A program made the position numbers and the translations under genes. Positions 35,909-45,106 of a stretch of 57,234 bases of DNA are shown in pieces (position 1 is the stretch's first letter; the number at the start of each line of letters is the position of its first letter). The stretch spans positions 1 to 57,234 of the forward strand of contig JACIXQ010000004.1 of the NCBI GenBank assembly GCA_014360465.1, given 5' to 3'. The notes under the pieces are model-generated. The model saw only the letters and a program-made list of their open reading frames with translations. It did no database searches and was not told the origin of the DNA. Source of the stretch: a bacterium. GTDB taxonomy: Bacteria > Armatimonadota > JACIXR01.

Positions 35909-35979
35909 TACACATCAATTATACTTCCCTGGCTTCCCTTTCTTTCCCCCTATATACTCTCTTAATCCCTTTCTGATAT

Positions 35980-36008
35980 TTGACCTAATAGAATAGACCA
36001 TATATAAT
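35980..36008 (+). promoter_or_regulatory. rpsU promoter
   Basis: TTGACC (35980-35985), a 17-base spacer and a perfect TATAAT (36003-36008). It is the best sigma-70-type promoter in the window and lies 20 bases before the rpsU ATG. Confidence 0.8.
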
Positions 36009-36028
36009 AACTAAAGAAAGGAGGTTAT

Positions 36029-36190
36029 ATGGCAAAGATAGAAGTCAGAGAAGGAGAATCTATAGAGAGCGCCTTGCGCCGTTTTCGCAAGAGATTACAA
36101 AGGTCGGGTGTTTTACAGGAAGCAAGGCGCCACGAGCACTACCTCAAGCCAAGCGAGAGAAAAAGAAAACGAGGGAAAAAACAAAGATAA
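36029..36190 (+). CDS. rpsU: 30S ribosomal protein S21
   Basis: 53 aa, ATG at 36029 with AAAGGAGG upstream. The sequence starts AKIEVREGESIESALRRFRK and ends in a very basic tail (RKRKRGKKQR), the whole pattern of S21, which sits near the anti-Shine-Dalgarno end of 16S rRNA and helps initiation. An Arg/Lys-rich middle with EARRHEHYLKPSERK fits the family. It is followed after 10 bases by the pgpH-like gene; rpsU often heads a pgpH-ybeY-dgkA run. Confidence 0.95.
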   Translation: MAKIEVREGESIESALRRFRKRLQRSGVLQEARRHEHYLKPSERKRKRGKKQR

Positions 36191-36200
36191 GAAGCTTTAG

Positions 36201-38339
36201 ATGAAGCTTCCGAGTTTCAGAAGGCGAAAGGGTAAAACCTTTCTTCCAAGGCTTGATAAGGAGAAAGGGCTAAGAATAATCCTGTGTTTTTTTTCTGTAG
36301 TTGTTAGCACCTTAGTCCTTACCTTCCCCCTTTCCTATTACTCTTTTTCTCTCCGAGTGGGCAAACCAGCCCCGTTTGATATAAGAGCCCAGAGAACCGT
36401 TCAATATGTGGACGAGGAGAAGAGTGAGGCTTTGCGTAGGGAAGCAGCTTCCCGGGTTACTCCCACATATACGCTCGCTCCCTTTGCAAATGCGGAAGCC
36501 GAAGATGCGATAAGACGAACATTCCAGTTAATTAGGGAAGCGAGAAAAGAGGGAAAACTTATACACTCGCAAGTGGAGTCCTTGAATTCCCGTTTGCCCT
36601 TTCCCCTTTCCCCCCAAGCAATAACAACTCTCCTACAAACTAAAGAGGATTTGAATCGCCTGCAGGAAAGAGCACTGCAGATTGTCAAACTGATAATGGA
36701 AGGAGGTATCAAGGATACCAAGGAGGAGCTTGAAGCCGCAAGGAAAAAAGCAAGGAACTTAGTGTTGAGAAGCTTTCCGCCTAACGCGGAGAGTTTCGCC
36801 CTTGCTGAGATAACGGCAAGCGCTATCAGACCGAATCTGATTGAGAATGTAGAAGCGACCAGAAAACTCAGGGAGAAAGCAAGAAGTTCTGTGAAACCGG
36901 TTTACGAGAAAATTATGTTCGGAGAACTTATCGTCCGAAAAGGAGAAACAATAACTCCCCAAATTTGGCGGAAACTAACCGTTTTAGGAATTGTTGGGAA
37001 GCTTCCTCTTCTCAAAGAAGTTCTCGCTATGTTAGCTCTCGTTGCTATTTCCTATTCAGTAATGCTTCTCTTCCTTACAAAACACAGCCCCGAGGTCTAT
37101 TTCAATTTAAAGCTTCAATCCCTTCTATGGCTCTTGCTCTTCCTTGGTTTCCTCGGTTTCCGCTTTGGGCTATCCTTCCAATTCACGCCTGCGATAGTTT
37201 CCGCTTTCGTGGCTATATCCCTCGCTTCTCTCTTGGGAGGCGAAGTCGCCGCCATCACCCTCCCATTTCTTGCCCTCCTTATGAGCGTATCCGCTGGTGG
37301 GGAGATGCAAATAGCAAGTATGAGCATACTCTCCGGTGGCGTGGGAATTGTGTCAACCCTCCGTTTGAGGGACAGGTTTGATCTTGTTAAAGCTTCCCTC
37401 GCTCTTGCGGGAACGATAAGCCTTTTAACCTTACTCTGCCGAGTATGGAGATTCATAGGTCCTGAGGAACTTCCCCTCGCCCTTTTCTGGGGTGCAGTCA
37501 GTGGAATAATTGGAATTGCTATAGCGTGGCTGGGAGTATCCATCCTTGAACGACTTTTCGGCATAACCACTACTTTTCAGCTATTAGAATTAGCCAATCC
37601 TGACAAACCGCTTCTGCGGGAGCTTCTCCTTAATGCCCCCGGTTCATATCAACACAGCATAATTACGGCGAATCTTGCCGAGGCAGCAGCAAATGCAATA
37701 GGTGCTGATGCCCTACTTTGCAGAGTGAGCGCTCTATATCACGATATCGGGAAGATGAAACGCCCACTTTATTTCATTGAGAACCAATTCGGAGAAAATA
37801 TCCATGAAACCCTTTCCCCTACCCTCAGCAGCATCGTAATAACCTCCCATGTAAGGGATGGGGTGGAGATGGCGAAGCGAGCGAAGCTACCTCCAAAAGT
37901 TATAGATATTATTGCCCAGCATCACGGCACTTCACTCGTTAGTTATTTTTACCACAGAGCTTTGGGGGAAAGCGACGGGGAAGTGGAAGAAAGCAGATTC
38001 CGCTATGAGGGACCGAAACCACAAAGCAAAGAGGCTGCTATAGTTATGCTTGCGGATTCTGTTGAAGCGGCGGTTCGTTCCCTTGAGGATAAATCCCCCC
38101 AGAATGTGGAAATGGTGGTGGAAAAGATAATAAGGCAAAAGCTAAACGATGGACAGCTTGACGAATCGGGACTCAGTTATAAAGATTTAAATAAAATCAA
38201 GGAAGCCTTCTTATCCATACTGCGTGGATTTCTTCACAAACGACTTGAATATCCTTCTGAGGAGGTAAGGGTTGCCAATCAGGATAATCTCCCTCCACAA
38301 AATGCCGGTAAAAAAGAAGCTTCTCAGGGAAATCGTTAA
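36201..38339 (+). CDS. pgpH: 7TM-HD phosphohydrolase, PgpH-like c-di-AMP phosphodiesterase
   Basis: 712 aa. One N-terminal membrane helix (LRIILCFFSVVVSTLVLTF) is followed by an extracellular 7TMR-HDED domain of about 220 aa, a seven-helix membrane core (about 270-460) and a C-terminal HD domain with SALYHDIGKMKRPLYFIENQ (His514, Asp515), an HVRDGVEMAK helix and the HHGTS His pair. In characterised members this domain hydrolyses cyclic di-AMP to pApA. The gene order rpsU-pgpH-ybeY-dgkA is the widely conserved one, here without phoH. The end overlaps ybeY by 68 bp. Confidence 0.92.
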   Translation: MKLPSFRRRKGKTFLPRLDKEKGLRIILCFFSVVVSTLVLTFPLSYYSFSLRVGKPAPFDIRAQRTVQYVDEEKSEALRREAASRVTPTYTLAPFANAEAEDAIRRTFQLIREARKEGKLIHSQVESLNSRLPFPLSPQAITTLLQTKEDLNRLQERALQIVKLIMEGGIKDTKEELEAARKKARNLVLRSFPPNAESFALAEITASAIRPNLIENVEATRKLREKARSSVKPVYEKIMFGELIVRKGETITPQIWRKLTVLGIVGKLPLLKEVLAMLALVAISYSVMLLFLTKHSPEVYFNLKLQSLLWLLLFLGFLGFRFGLSFQFTPAIVSAFVAISLASLLGGEVAAITLPFLALLMSVSAGGEMQIASMSILSGGVGIVSTLRLRDRFDLVKASLALAGTISLLTLLCRVWRFIGPEELPLALFWGAVSGIIGIAIAWLGVSILERLFGITTTFQLLELANPDKPLLRELLLNAPGSYQHSIITANLAEAAANAIGADALLCRVSALYHDIGKMKRPLYFIENQFGENIHETLSPTLSSIVITSHVRDGVEMAKRAKLPPKVIDIIAQHHGTSLVSYFYHRALGESDGEVEESRFRYEGPKPQSKEAAIVMLADSVEAAVRSLEDKSPQNVEMVVEKIIRQKLNDGQLDESGLSYKDLNKIKEAFLSILRGFLHKRLEYPSEEVRVANQDNLPPQNAGKKEASQGNR

Positions 38340-38688
38340 AAAAACTTTTGAGGAAACAGGTAACGAGGAGGGTAGTGTAAATATAGTTTTGGCTGATGAT
38401 GCACTTCTCAAAGAACTGAATGCGCGCTATCGGGGCATTGATGCCCCGACAGATGTGCTTTCATTTTATTATGGCGAAAAGGACCTCCTCGGTGAGATAA
38501 TAATCTCGCTTGATACCTGTAAAAGTCAAGCAGAGGAAAAGGGACACAGCTTTGAGAGAGAGTTGGCATTCCTCGTGGCTCACGGTCTGCTCCACCTTCT
38601 GGGTTGGGACGATGAGGAAGAAGAAGGTTGGAAAGCTATGATTGATTTGCAGGAGAAAATAATAAATAAGATAGAGGGATTGCAATGA
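38272..38688 (+). CDS. ybeY: Endoribonuclease YbeY
   Basis: 138 aa from the TTG at 38272, which has GGAGGTAAGGG directly before it; an internal ATG at 38302 is less well served. YbeY is a zinc ribonuclease that helps mature 16S rRNA. The signature helix is HGLLHLLGWDDEEE: His104 and His108 are kept, while the third ligand, usually His, is Asp114. The upstream DVLSF.Y and GEI..S segments are normal. It lies inside the conserved pgpH-ybeY-dgkA block and overlaps pgpH by 68 bp and dgkA by 4 bp. Confidence 0.93.
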   Translation: MPIRIISLHKMPVKKKLLREIVKKTFEETGNEEGSVNIVLADDALLKELNARYRGIDAPTDVLSFYYGEKDLLGEIIISLDTCKSQAEEKGHSFERELAFLVAHGLLHLLGWDDEEEEGWKAMIDLQEKIINKIEGLQ

Positions 38689-39371
38689 GGAGGAGAAAGA
38701 GTCTCAAAAATTCTTTTAAAAACGCTTATAAAGGGCTTATGCAGGCTGTTTTTAAACAAAGCCATATGTTCTATCTCACTTTGATCGTGATTTTCCTCAT
38801 AATTCTTTTCCTCCATCTTCGCATAACATATATTGAATGGTTGATTCTCTTCGTTGCTCTCAGTCTCCCTATAATTGCCGAGCTGTTCAACACGGCTTTT
38901 GAGATAATAGTTGACCATCTTTCCCCTTATTACAATCCCTCCGTCAAATTGGCTAAAGACATATCCGCTGGAGCGGTCCTCACTGCCTTGACTGTATGTG
39001 CTCTGGTTAGCGGTGTCATTTTGCTCCATCGCTTGACCCGCCCTGCCCCCCACCTTACACCGATGGAAGATTACTTGGTCAAGCTCGTAAGCGGCTTGTT
39101 CCTCCTTTTCGCCGCCCTCGGTGTTTCAAAGGCATCCTTCCTAAAGGGAGGGGTTAGCGATGGATTGATAGATGGCAAAACAGCCTTCATCTCATTCCTC
39201 GTTGTCTCTCTCCTATTCTTAACCAATAATCTCCCCATCCTACTTTTCATCTTTTTCGTTGGGATAATCTTCACCCTTTTAGAGCTTGGGCACCCCAATC
39301 GCTTATTAAAGGCCTCAATCGGTGCCCTTTTAGGAGTATTGATTTCTCTCTTTCTCTTCCTCGTGGTATAA
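38685..39371 (+). CDS. dgkA: DgkA-like lipid kinase with degenerate PAP2-like C-terminus
   Basis: 228 aa, overlapping ybeY by 4 bp. Residues 1-110 are a prokaryotic diacylglycerol/undecaprenol kinase: AYKGLMQAVFKQSHM, then IIAELFNTAFEIIVDHLSP (the Glu-Asn active-site helix), KLAKDISAGAVLTALTVCAL. This kinase recycles undecaprenol to its phosphate carrier. The remaining 110 residues add about four membrane helices that look like a PAP2 phosphatase with its signature worn away: GLIDGKTAFISF where PSGHT..F is normal, and ELGHPNRLLKASIGALLG at the end. Kinase-PAP2 fusions occur elsewhere; here the phosphatase part should be inactive. Confidence 0.82.
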   Translation: MRRRKSLKNSFKNAYKGLMQAVFKQSHMFYLTLIVIFLIILFLHLRITYIEWLILFVALSLPIIAELFNTAFEIIVDHLSPYYNPSVKLAKDISAGAVLTALTVCALVSGVILLHRLTRPAPHLTPMEDYLVKLVSGLFLLFAALGVSKASFLKGGVSDGLIDGKTAFISFLVVSLLFLTNNLPILLFIFFVGIIFTLLELGHPNRLLKASIGALLGVLISLFLFLVV

Positions 39372-39372
39372 T
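39364..39372 (+). promoter_or_regulatory. Extended -10 promoter of the ftsE operon
   Basis: TGG-TATAAT (TGnTATAAT) at the very end of dgkA, 12 bases before the ftsE ATG. Transcription would begin about 6 bases before the codon, leaving no room for an RBS. Readthrough from upstream is also possible. Confidence 0.5.
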
Positions 39373-39384
39373 ATAATTCAGGCT

Positions 39385-40077
39385 ATGATACAACTTCACA
39401 ATGTATCCTTCACCTATCCGAATGGCACGGAAGCGCTACGAAATATAAATTTGCGCATAGAGAAAGGAGAATTCGTTTTCTTGGTAGGTCCCACAGGCAC
39501 GGGTAAATCTACCCTGCTTAAATTGCTCTATTGCGCAGAATACCCTACAGAGGGTAGAGTGATAGTTGCTGGGAGGGATGTTTCTCGTCTATCACCGAAA
39601 GAGGTTCCCCTTTTGCGCCGCAGACTTGGTATCATCTTCCAGGATTTCCGCCTCATACCTACAAGGACAGTATGGGAAAACATCGCCTTTGCCCTCAAGG
39701 CTATAGGAATGGGAAGAAAGGAAATATGCCGTAAGTTACCCGAGGTTCTGGAAATAGTTGGCTTGTCCGATAAAGCCCATGCCTACCCTGCCCAGCTTTC
39801 TGGAGGCGAACAACAACGAGTTGCCATAGCAAGGGCGATTGTCAATAACCCTATAATTCTCCTCGCTGACGAGCCAACCGGCAATCTCGACCCTGAAACT
39901 TCCCTTGAGATAGTAGACTTATTAGCGAGGATAAATCTTATGGGTACCACCGTCTTAACTGCCACTCACGATAAATATATCGTGGATAAAATGAGGAAGA
40001 GAGTGGTGACACTCCAGAATGGGAGAATTGTTAGCGATAGAGAAAGGGGAACCTATGAGCATTATGCGTCTGAGTAG
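39385..40077 (+). CDS. ftsE: Cell-division ATP-binding protein FtsE
   Basis: 230 aa ABC ATPase. Walker A is GPTGTGKST (35-43), the signature is [14 protein letters not shown], Walker B is IILLADEP, followed by TGNLDP and the switch His in TATHDKY. FtsE and FtsX form a membrane complex that couples ATP use in the cytoplasm to a periplasmic peptidoglycan-hydrolase activator. The order ftsE-ftsX-envC-ctpA here matches that job precisely. The end overlaps ftsX by 23 bp. Confidence 0.96.
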   Translation: MIQLHNVSFTYPNGTEALRNINLRIEKGEFVFLVGPTGTGKSTLLKLLYCAEYPTEGRVIVAGRDVSRLSPKEVPLLRRRLGIIFQDFRLIPTRTVWENIAFALKAIGMGRKEICRKLPEVLEIVGLSDKAHAYPAQLSGGEQQRVAIARAIVNNPIILLADEPTGNLDPETSLEIVDLLARINLMGTTVLTATHDKYIVDKMRKRVVTLQNGRIVSDRERGTYEHYASE

Positions 40078-40954
40078 CCTGGAGTTCCTAATAGAAGAAG
40101 CCTTCAAAAATCTCACTCGCAATGTAGTGATAAGCTTCGCATCAATCACTACCGTCACACTTACCCTTCTGGTCGTAGGAGTGGTTGGGTTGGCAATGGT
40201 TAACATAGAATATTCCTCTCAGCATTTGCCAGGCAAACTTGAAGTCGCTGTTTTCCTAAAAAGGAATGTACCCCTCCAAGAAGCTATCGGTCTTGCCAAT
40301 AAGGTGAAAAGTTGGGAGGGGGTTAAGGAGGTGAAAGTGGTAAGCAAAGAAGAGGCGTGGCAAGACCTCAAGAAGGAGCTCAAGCGGGAGGTTGATTTAT
40401 CAGACATTCCCAATCCCTTACCTCACGCTTTAAGGATAAAAACCGTTGCCCCTCAATACATAATCTCGGTAGCCGAGACATTGAGAAAAGAACAGATAGT
40501 GGATGAGGTTCGCGAGGGAAGAGAGGTGGCAGAAAAGTTGCAATCACTAAATAACCTTATAAAATGGACTGGAATAAGTCTTGGACTCTTTTTGCTTTTA
40601 GCTTCTTCGCTTATAATTGGTAATGCTGTGCGATTGGCAATTTATGCTCGCCGAGAAGAGATAAGGATAATGCAGTTAGTCGGAGCGACAAATTTCTTCA
40701 TTATGGGTCCATTTGTCTTGGAAGGCACCGCCTACAGTATATTCGGCGGACTATTAGCTTTTCTGATACTCCTATTAGCCTATATTTACATTTATAATCA
40801 TTTTCCCCTTTCCTTCTTTCTTTTGCTACCTTATCAGGATGTTGCCCTCCCCTTATTTGCGGCTATATTCCTCTTAGCTCTCCTCATTGGCGTTGTAAGC
40901 AGTTTTCTTTCCACCCGTTATTTTCTCTATAAGAGAGGCGAAGAATTTGAATAA
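40055..40954 (+). CDS. ftsX: Cell-division permease FtsX
   Basis: About 299 aa from the ATG at 40055, preferred over the upstream in-frame start because GGGGA lies close by and the product begins [20 protein letters not shown], as FtsX proteins do. A first membrane helix (SITTVTLTLLVVGVVGLAMV) precedes an extracellular domain (LEVAVFLKRNV...VKEVKVVSKEEAW), then three more helices with the family stretch IRIMQLVGATNFFIMGPFVLEG. It transmits the FtsE ATPase cycle to the EnvC-like protein in the next gene, with which it overlaps by 8 bp. Confidence 0.94.
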   Translation: MSIMRLSSLEFLIEEAFKNLTRNVVISFASITTVTLTLLVVGVVGLAMVNIEYSSQHLPGKLEVAVFLKRNVPLQEAIGLANKVKSWEGVKEVKVVSKEEAWQDLKKELKREVDLSDIPNPLPHALRIKTVAPQYIISVAETLRKEQIVDEVREGREVAEKLQSLNNLIKWTGISLGLFLLLASSLIIGNAVRLAIYARREEIRIMQLVGATNFFIMGPFVLEGTAYSIFGGLLAFLILLLAYIYIYNHFPLSFFLLLPYQDVALPLFAAIFLLALLIGVVSSFLSTRYFLYKRGEEFE

Positions 40955-42074
40955 GAAAATTCTTGCCCTATCTCTCTTATCCCTTTTCCTGCTACCTGCA
41001 GAAGCAGGAACTATTGATTTGTTAAAACAGAAACTCGCCGAGATAAATAAGAAGATATTCCATATTAGGTCCAATCTCAGTAAGACGAAAAAACAGGAGA
41101 AATATGCATATCAAAAATTGATTGAGACGAGTAGGAAGCTAAACAGAACAGAGAAACTTATAAAAGAAAACCAAATTAAAATAAAAAATTTGGAAAACAA
41201 TATAAACCTTCTCTCCAAAGATATAGCGGAAAAGCAAATGAAATTGCGTAAACACCAGCAAAAATTGGAGAACAGATTATGTGAGTTCTACAAACAAGGA
41301 GGAAGAGGTGGGTTCCTTGCCGTTTTCCTCGGTGTGAGCGACACATTCTCCATCCTCTCCCGCTCATATTATATGAAGAAGGTGCTTGAGGAGGATAAAG
41401 CCTTGTTTGATGAAATAAAGAGAGAAAAAGCTCTGCTTGAACAGCAAAAGGCTTTGCTCGAAAAAGAAAGGCAGAAAGCTCTCCTCCTAAAAAGACAACA
41501 AGAGGCAAACAAAATGATGCTTCAGCAGGAGAAAGGAAAGCGAACAGCCCTACTAAAAGAAATAGAGAGCAAGCGTATAGAATACGAGCGAGCACTTGAG
41601 GAATTGGAAAGGAACTCCCGTGAGATAGAACAGATGCTTCTCAATTTGGAAAAGACACCCGAGGGGCAAAAAAGATTAGCTCATCCCTGGAAAGGAGGGT
41701 TTATCTATCCTGTCAGAGGGCAGATTACCTCAGGATTTGGAATGAGAACCCATCCAATATACAAAATTAGAAAAATGCATACAGGAATAGACCTCTCAGC
41801 TCCTTCAGGGACTCCAATAAAAGCTTCTGCGGGAGGGGTGGTTGTCTTCGCTGGCTGGTGGGGTGGCTATGGTAATGTGGTAATAATAGACCACGGGGGT
41901 GGAATTTCCACCTTATACGGTCATTGCTCGGCAATTTATGTTAATAAAGGACAAAATGTTAACCAAGGCGAGACAATCGCAGCGGTCGGCTCGACAGGTC
42001 TGGCCACCGGACCGCATCTTCACTTCGAAGTGAGGAAAAACGGTAAACCAGTCGACCCAATGAACTATCTATGA
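40947..42074 (+). CDS. envC: EnvC-like murein hydrolase activator (coiled coil plus M23 domain)
   Basis: 375 aa from a TTG overlapping ftsX. A signal peptide (ILALSLLSLFLLPAEAG) leads to a 200-residue coiled coil and then an M23/LytM domain: SGFGMRTHPIYKIRKMHTGI with the first metal-site His and Asp, VIIDHGGGISTLYGHC, and TGPHLHFEVRKNG with the HxH pair. Because these zinc ligands are kept, it could be an active endopeptidase; EnvC of E. coli has lost them and only activates amidases. Placement after ftsEX fits a role in splitting septal peptidoglycan. Confidence 0.93.
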   Translation: MNKKILALSLLSLFLLPAEAGTIDLLKQKLAEINKKIFHIRSNLSKTKKQEKYAYQKLIETSRKLNRTEKLIKENQIKIKNLENNINLLSKDIAEKQMKLRKHQQKLENRLCEFYKQGGRGGFLAVFLGVSDTFSILSRSYYMKKVLEEDKALFDEIKREKALLEQQKALLEKERQKALLLKRQQEANKMMLQQEKGKRTALLKEIESKRIEYERALEELERNSREIEQMLLNLEKTPEGQKRLAHPWKGGFIYPVRGQITSGFGMRTHPIYKIRKMHTGIDLSAPSGTPIKASAGGVVVFAGWWGGYGNVVIIDHGGGISTLYGHCSAIYVNKGQNVNQGETIAAVGSTGLATGPHLHFEVRKNGKPVDPMNYL

Positions 42075-42093
42075 AAAAAAGAGGTGAGATAAT

Positions 42094-43575
42094 ATGAATA
42101 GAAAGCTTACCTACGCTCTAATAGTAACATTTTTGCTCCTTCTGATGTTTTCCTCATTCCTAATGGGCTTCATCGTTCGGGGAGCACTCACTGGTTCTCC
42201 CATCAGGTTGGCGCAGGAGCCTTCAGCGGATTTGGGCATAAGCCTCCAACCTGTTGAGACGATATGGCGGGTTTTGCGACTCATCAAGGAGAATTATGTT
42301 GAGAAGATAACCGATGACACCCCCTTGGTATATGGTGCTATCCGAGGAATGCTTGGGTCACTTAATGACCCCTATAGTCGGTTCCTTGACCCAAAGCAGA
42401 ATAAGATGTTGCAGGAGGAGAGCTCCGGCGAGTTCTACGGCATTGGTGCCCAACTCGGGCTCAAAAGAATAGAAGTGAATGGCAAATGGGAAGATAGAGT
42501 GGCGATAATTGCTCCTCTGCCGGGAAGCCCCGCGGAAAGAGCGGGCTTGAAAGCGGGGGATTATATAGTTGCGGTTGACGATAAGGATGTCAAAGGGCTC
42601 TCGGTAGACGAGGTAGCTTCTAAGATAAGGGGAAAGAAAGGAACCTCCGTGAAAATCACTGTGGAGAGAAGAGGAGTAAAAGGAACACTAACATTCACTA
42701 TTCAAAGAGAGCTGATAAGGGTTGAACCCGTGGAAAGCAAACTTTTGCCAGGAGGCATCGGTTACATAAAACTGCAGTCTTTCAGCGAGAACGCCGGAGA
42801 GGTGTTGAAGGAAACCGTTGAAAAGCTGGAAAAACAGGGTGCGAGAGGGCTTATAGTTGATGTGCGAAACAATCCCGGCGGACTGTTTGACGAGGCTGTG
42901 AAGACAGCCAGCGTGTTCGTTCAGGAAAGTCCGATAGTGATAATCCAGGAAAGAGGAGGCAAGAGAACTCCCATTGACCCCGATAGAAAATTGGGGACAA
43001 ATGAGAACATCCCCCTCGTCGTTCTGATAAACGAAGGTAGCGCGAGCGCCTCGGAAATATTCGCAGGAGCGATAAAGGACCACGAAAGAGGCAAATTAGT
43101 AGGAAGAAGGACATTCGGTAAAGGATTGGTCCAGACGGTCATACCACTGGGAGACGGTTCAGCTATAGCCCTGACAACGGCTAAGTATCTAACCCCAAGC
43201 GGTAAGGACATCAACAAGGAAGGGATTCAACCCGATATAACATTTGGACCTGACGAAAGTAAATACGAATTCATCTGGAATGGAGCAATACTGCGCTGGG
43301 AGAATAAACATCTCCGCATTCTATATCTCTCCTCTGATTCACCCCTCGCGAAAGCAGGCTTTCAGGAGAACGATTTGATCGTCCAGATAGATGACAAGGT
43401 CGTGAGCGTGAATTCCCTCGTCAATATAACAAACCTCCTTTTCGACGATACCCGTACTACTGCAACTCTAAAGGTCTCCCGAAATGGCAAGGTTTTGAGT
43501 AAATCCGTTTCAAAACAGGATATAGATATCCAGTTAGAGAAGGCAACAGAGGTGGTTAAAAAACTCATCAAATGA
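42094..43575 (+). CDS. ctpA: C-terminal processing peptidase, S41 family
   Basis: 493 aa with an N-terminal membrane anchor (ALIVTFLLLLMFSSFLMGF). Residues about 75-210 hold a helical cap and a PDZ domain (GAQLGLKRIEV...SPAERAGLKAGDYIVAVD). The S41 catalytic region is NEGSASASEIFAGAIKDHER (nucleophile Ser) and GRRTFGKGLVQTVIPL (Lys), with GLIVDVRNNPGG before. A second, partial PDZ-like segment follows (SPLAKAGFQENDLIVQIDDK), which is uncommon. CtpA proteases trim exported proteins and hydrolases at the septum. The next gene overlaps by 4 bp. Confidence 0.94.
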   Translation: MNRKLTYALIVTFLLLLMFSSFLMGFIVRGALTGSPIRLAQEPSADLGISLQPVETIWRVLRLIKENYVEKITDDTPLVYGAIRGMLGSLNDPYSRFLDPKQNKMLQEESSGEFYGIGAQLGLKRIEVNGKWEDRVAIIAPLPGSPAERAGLKAGDYIVAVDDKDVKGLSVDEVASKIRGKKGTSVKITVERRGVKGTLTFTIQRELIRVEPVESKLLPGGIGYIKLQSFSENAGEVLKETVEKLEKQGARGLIVDVRNNPGGLFDEAVKTASVFVQESPIVIIQERGGKRTPIDPDRKLGTNENIPLVVLINEGSASASEIFAGAIKDHERGKLVGRRTFGKGLVQTVIPLGDGSAIALTTAKYLTPSGKDINKEGIQPDITFGPDESKYEFIWNGAILRWENKHLRILYLSSDSPLAKAGFQENDLIVQIDDKVVSVNSLVNITNLLFDDTRTTATLKVSRNGKVLSKSVSKQDIDIQLEKATEVVKKLIK

Positions 43576-44519
43576 GTAAACGACGGAGGAGAAGAGCTTC
43601 CCCACTGACCTCCTTACTCAGAGGGAGCATCTTTTTTCTCATCCTTCTTGGTTTTGGGCTTTTCATCTTTATAACCCAGAAAGCAGGGGACTCCTCTTCC
43701 ATTTTCCCTGCCTTCCGACAACCTCTGGGAAACACGAGACGCCCTTCTCCTCCCCGTCCATCTCCCCATACCACTCCGGTAAATACGCCACCCTCGCTAA
43801 ACTTCCCCCAAATAAATGAACCTTCTGAAAATGAGGTTCCTTTACGAGCTCAGCATCGTAAATATAAATACAGAATTGCAATTGTCATAGATGATGTGGG
43901 CTACGATTTGCCCCTGCTTGAGGAGTTTCTCAAGCTGAACATACCCCTCACATTCTCCATCCTTCCAAATCTCAACAATTCCTCCGTTTCTGCACAGCTG
44001 GCAAGGCGATACGGTAGAACAATTATCCTCCATATGCCGATGCAGGCTGAGATGAATCTCCCTATGGACGAAAATTTCATAACGGTTGACCTAACAAGTC
44101 CCGAAGTATCAAGCAGGATAGAAAGGGCACTTCAAAGTGTTCCCGGTGTTGTGGGAATGTCCAATCATATGGGGTCGCTTGCTACCCAAAACGAGAAGAT
44201 TATGGATGCTGTGATGTCAACCCTTGCTAAACATAACCTCTTTTTTCTTGATAGCCTCACCACGCCTCACTCGGTTGGGCAAAAGTGCGCACGCAACTGG
44301 GGAGTTCCTTATTTGAAAAGGGATGTGTTCCTTGATAACGAGGATGACCCAGAATATATTCTGGGACAGCTCAAGGAACTTGTCTCTATCGCCTTGAGAA
44401 AAGGAAAGGCTATCGGGATAGGGCATTTGAAGGCAAAAACACTTGAAGCCCTCAAGCTTGCCCTTCCCTACTTTGAGGAGAAGAATGTGAAAGTTGTTCC
44501 ATTGAATGAATTGTTATGA
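43572..44519 (+). CDS. Divergent polysaccharide deacetylase (DUF610/YibQ family)
   Basis: 315 aa. A membrane anchor (SIFFLILLGFGLFIFITQ) is followed by a Pro/Ser-rich linker and a TIM-barrel-like domain with the YibQ signature: IAIVIDDVGYDLPLLEEFL, LTFSILPNLNN, RTIILHMPMQAE and MSNHMGSLATQN, then FLDSLTT and AIGIGHLKAKTLEAL. The family is a deacetylase relative whose metal ligands (Asp-Asp, His) are visible here. It is a standard companion of ftsEX-envC-ctpA and is presumed to act on peptidoglycan or an envelope polymer; the activity of the family is not established. Confidence 0.9.
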   Translation: MSKRRRRRASPLTSLLRGSIFFLILLGFGLFIFITQKAGDSSSIFPAFRQPLGNTRRPSPPRPSPHTTPVNTPPSLNFPQINEPSENEVPLRAQHRKYKYRIAIVIDDVGYDLPLLEEFLKLNIPLTFSILPNLNNSSVSAQLARRYGRTIILHMPMQAEMNLPMDENFITVDLTSPEVSSRIERALQSVPGVVGMSNHMGSLATQNEKIMDAVMSTLAKHNLFFLDSLTTPHSVGQKCARNWGVPYLKRDVFLDNEDDPEYILGQLKELVSIALRKGKAIGIGHLKAKTLEALKLALPYFEEKNVKVVPLNELL

Positions 44520-44554
44520 TAAAATTGTGAAGAAAGAAAAGAAGGTGTTGACAT

Positions 44555-45106
44555 ATGGCAGAACTTACAAAGGAAGAGAAGGAGCAACTCCTATGGATTG
44601 CGAGAAAATCTATAGAAACATATCTCTCAACGGGTAGGATTCCCGATTTTTCCGTGGAATCACCCGCTCTGAAAGAGAAAAGGGGAGCCTTCGTAACCCT
44701 TAAAAAGAACGGTATGCTGAGAGGTTGCATTGGGCTGATTTATCCTTTAAAACCTTTGTACCAGGCTGTGGCGGAAATGGCTATTGCAGCTGCAGTTGAT
44801 GACCCTCGTTTTCCTCCTTTATCCCTTGATGAACTCCCCTATGTGGAAATTGAAATCTCCGTTCTTTCCCCTTTGGAAAGGGTGAAGGATATCGAAGAAA
44901 TAGAGGTTGGTAAACACGGGCTTTATATTAGAAAGGGACCTTTCAGCGGTCTTTTGCTCCCGCAAGTAGCAACCGAATACAATTGGGATAGGGAAACCTT
45001 CCTTCAGCATACTTGTTTGAAGGCAGGACTTCCGACATACGCCTGGCAGGAGGATGACACCGAGATATACAAGTTCACTGCTGAGGTTTTCAGCGAGGAA
45101 AAATGA
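44555..45106 (+). CDS. AMMECR1 domain protein
   Basis: 183 aa, RBS GAAGGTG before the ATG. The full AMMECR1 fold is present: EKEQLLWIARKSIETYLSTG, AFVTLKKNGMLRGCIGLIYP with the invariant LRGCIG, AAAVDDPRFPPLSLDELPYV, IEISVLSPLE, GLYIRKGPFSGLLLPQVATE and the terminal Trp/Cys helix. The family is found across all domains of life and its function is not settled. In bacteria it often sits near a MEMO-like or radical-SAM gene; here it overlaps an arsenate-reductase-type phosphatase by 4 bp instead. Confidence 0.93.
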   Translation: MAELTKEEKEQLLWIARKSIETYLSTGRIPDFSVESPALKEKRGAFVTLKKNGMLRGCIGLIYPLKPLYQAVAEMAIAAAVDDPRFPPLSLDELPYVEIEISVLSPLERVKDIEEIEVGKHGLYIRKGPFSGLLLPQVATEYNWDRETFLQHTCLKAGLPTYAWQEDDTEIYKFTAEVFSEEK

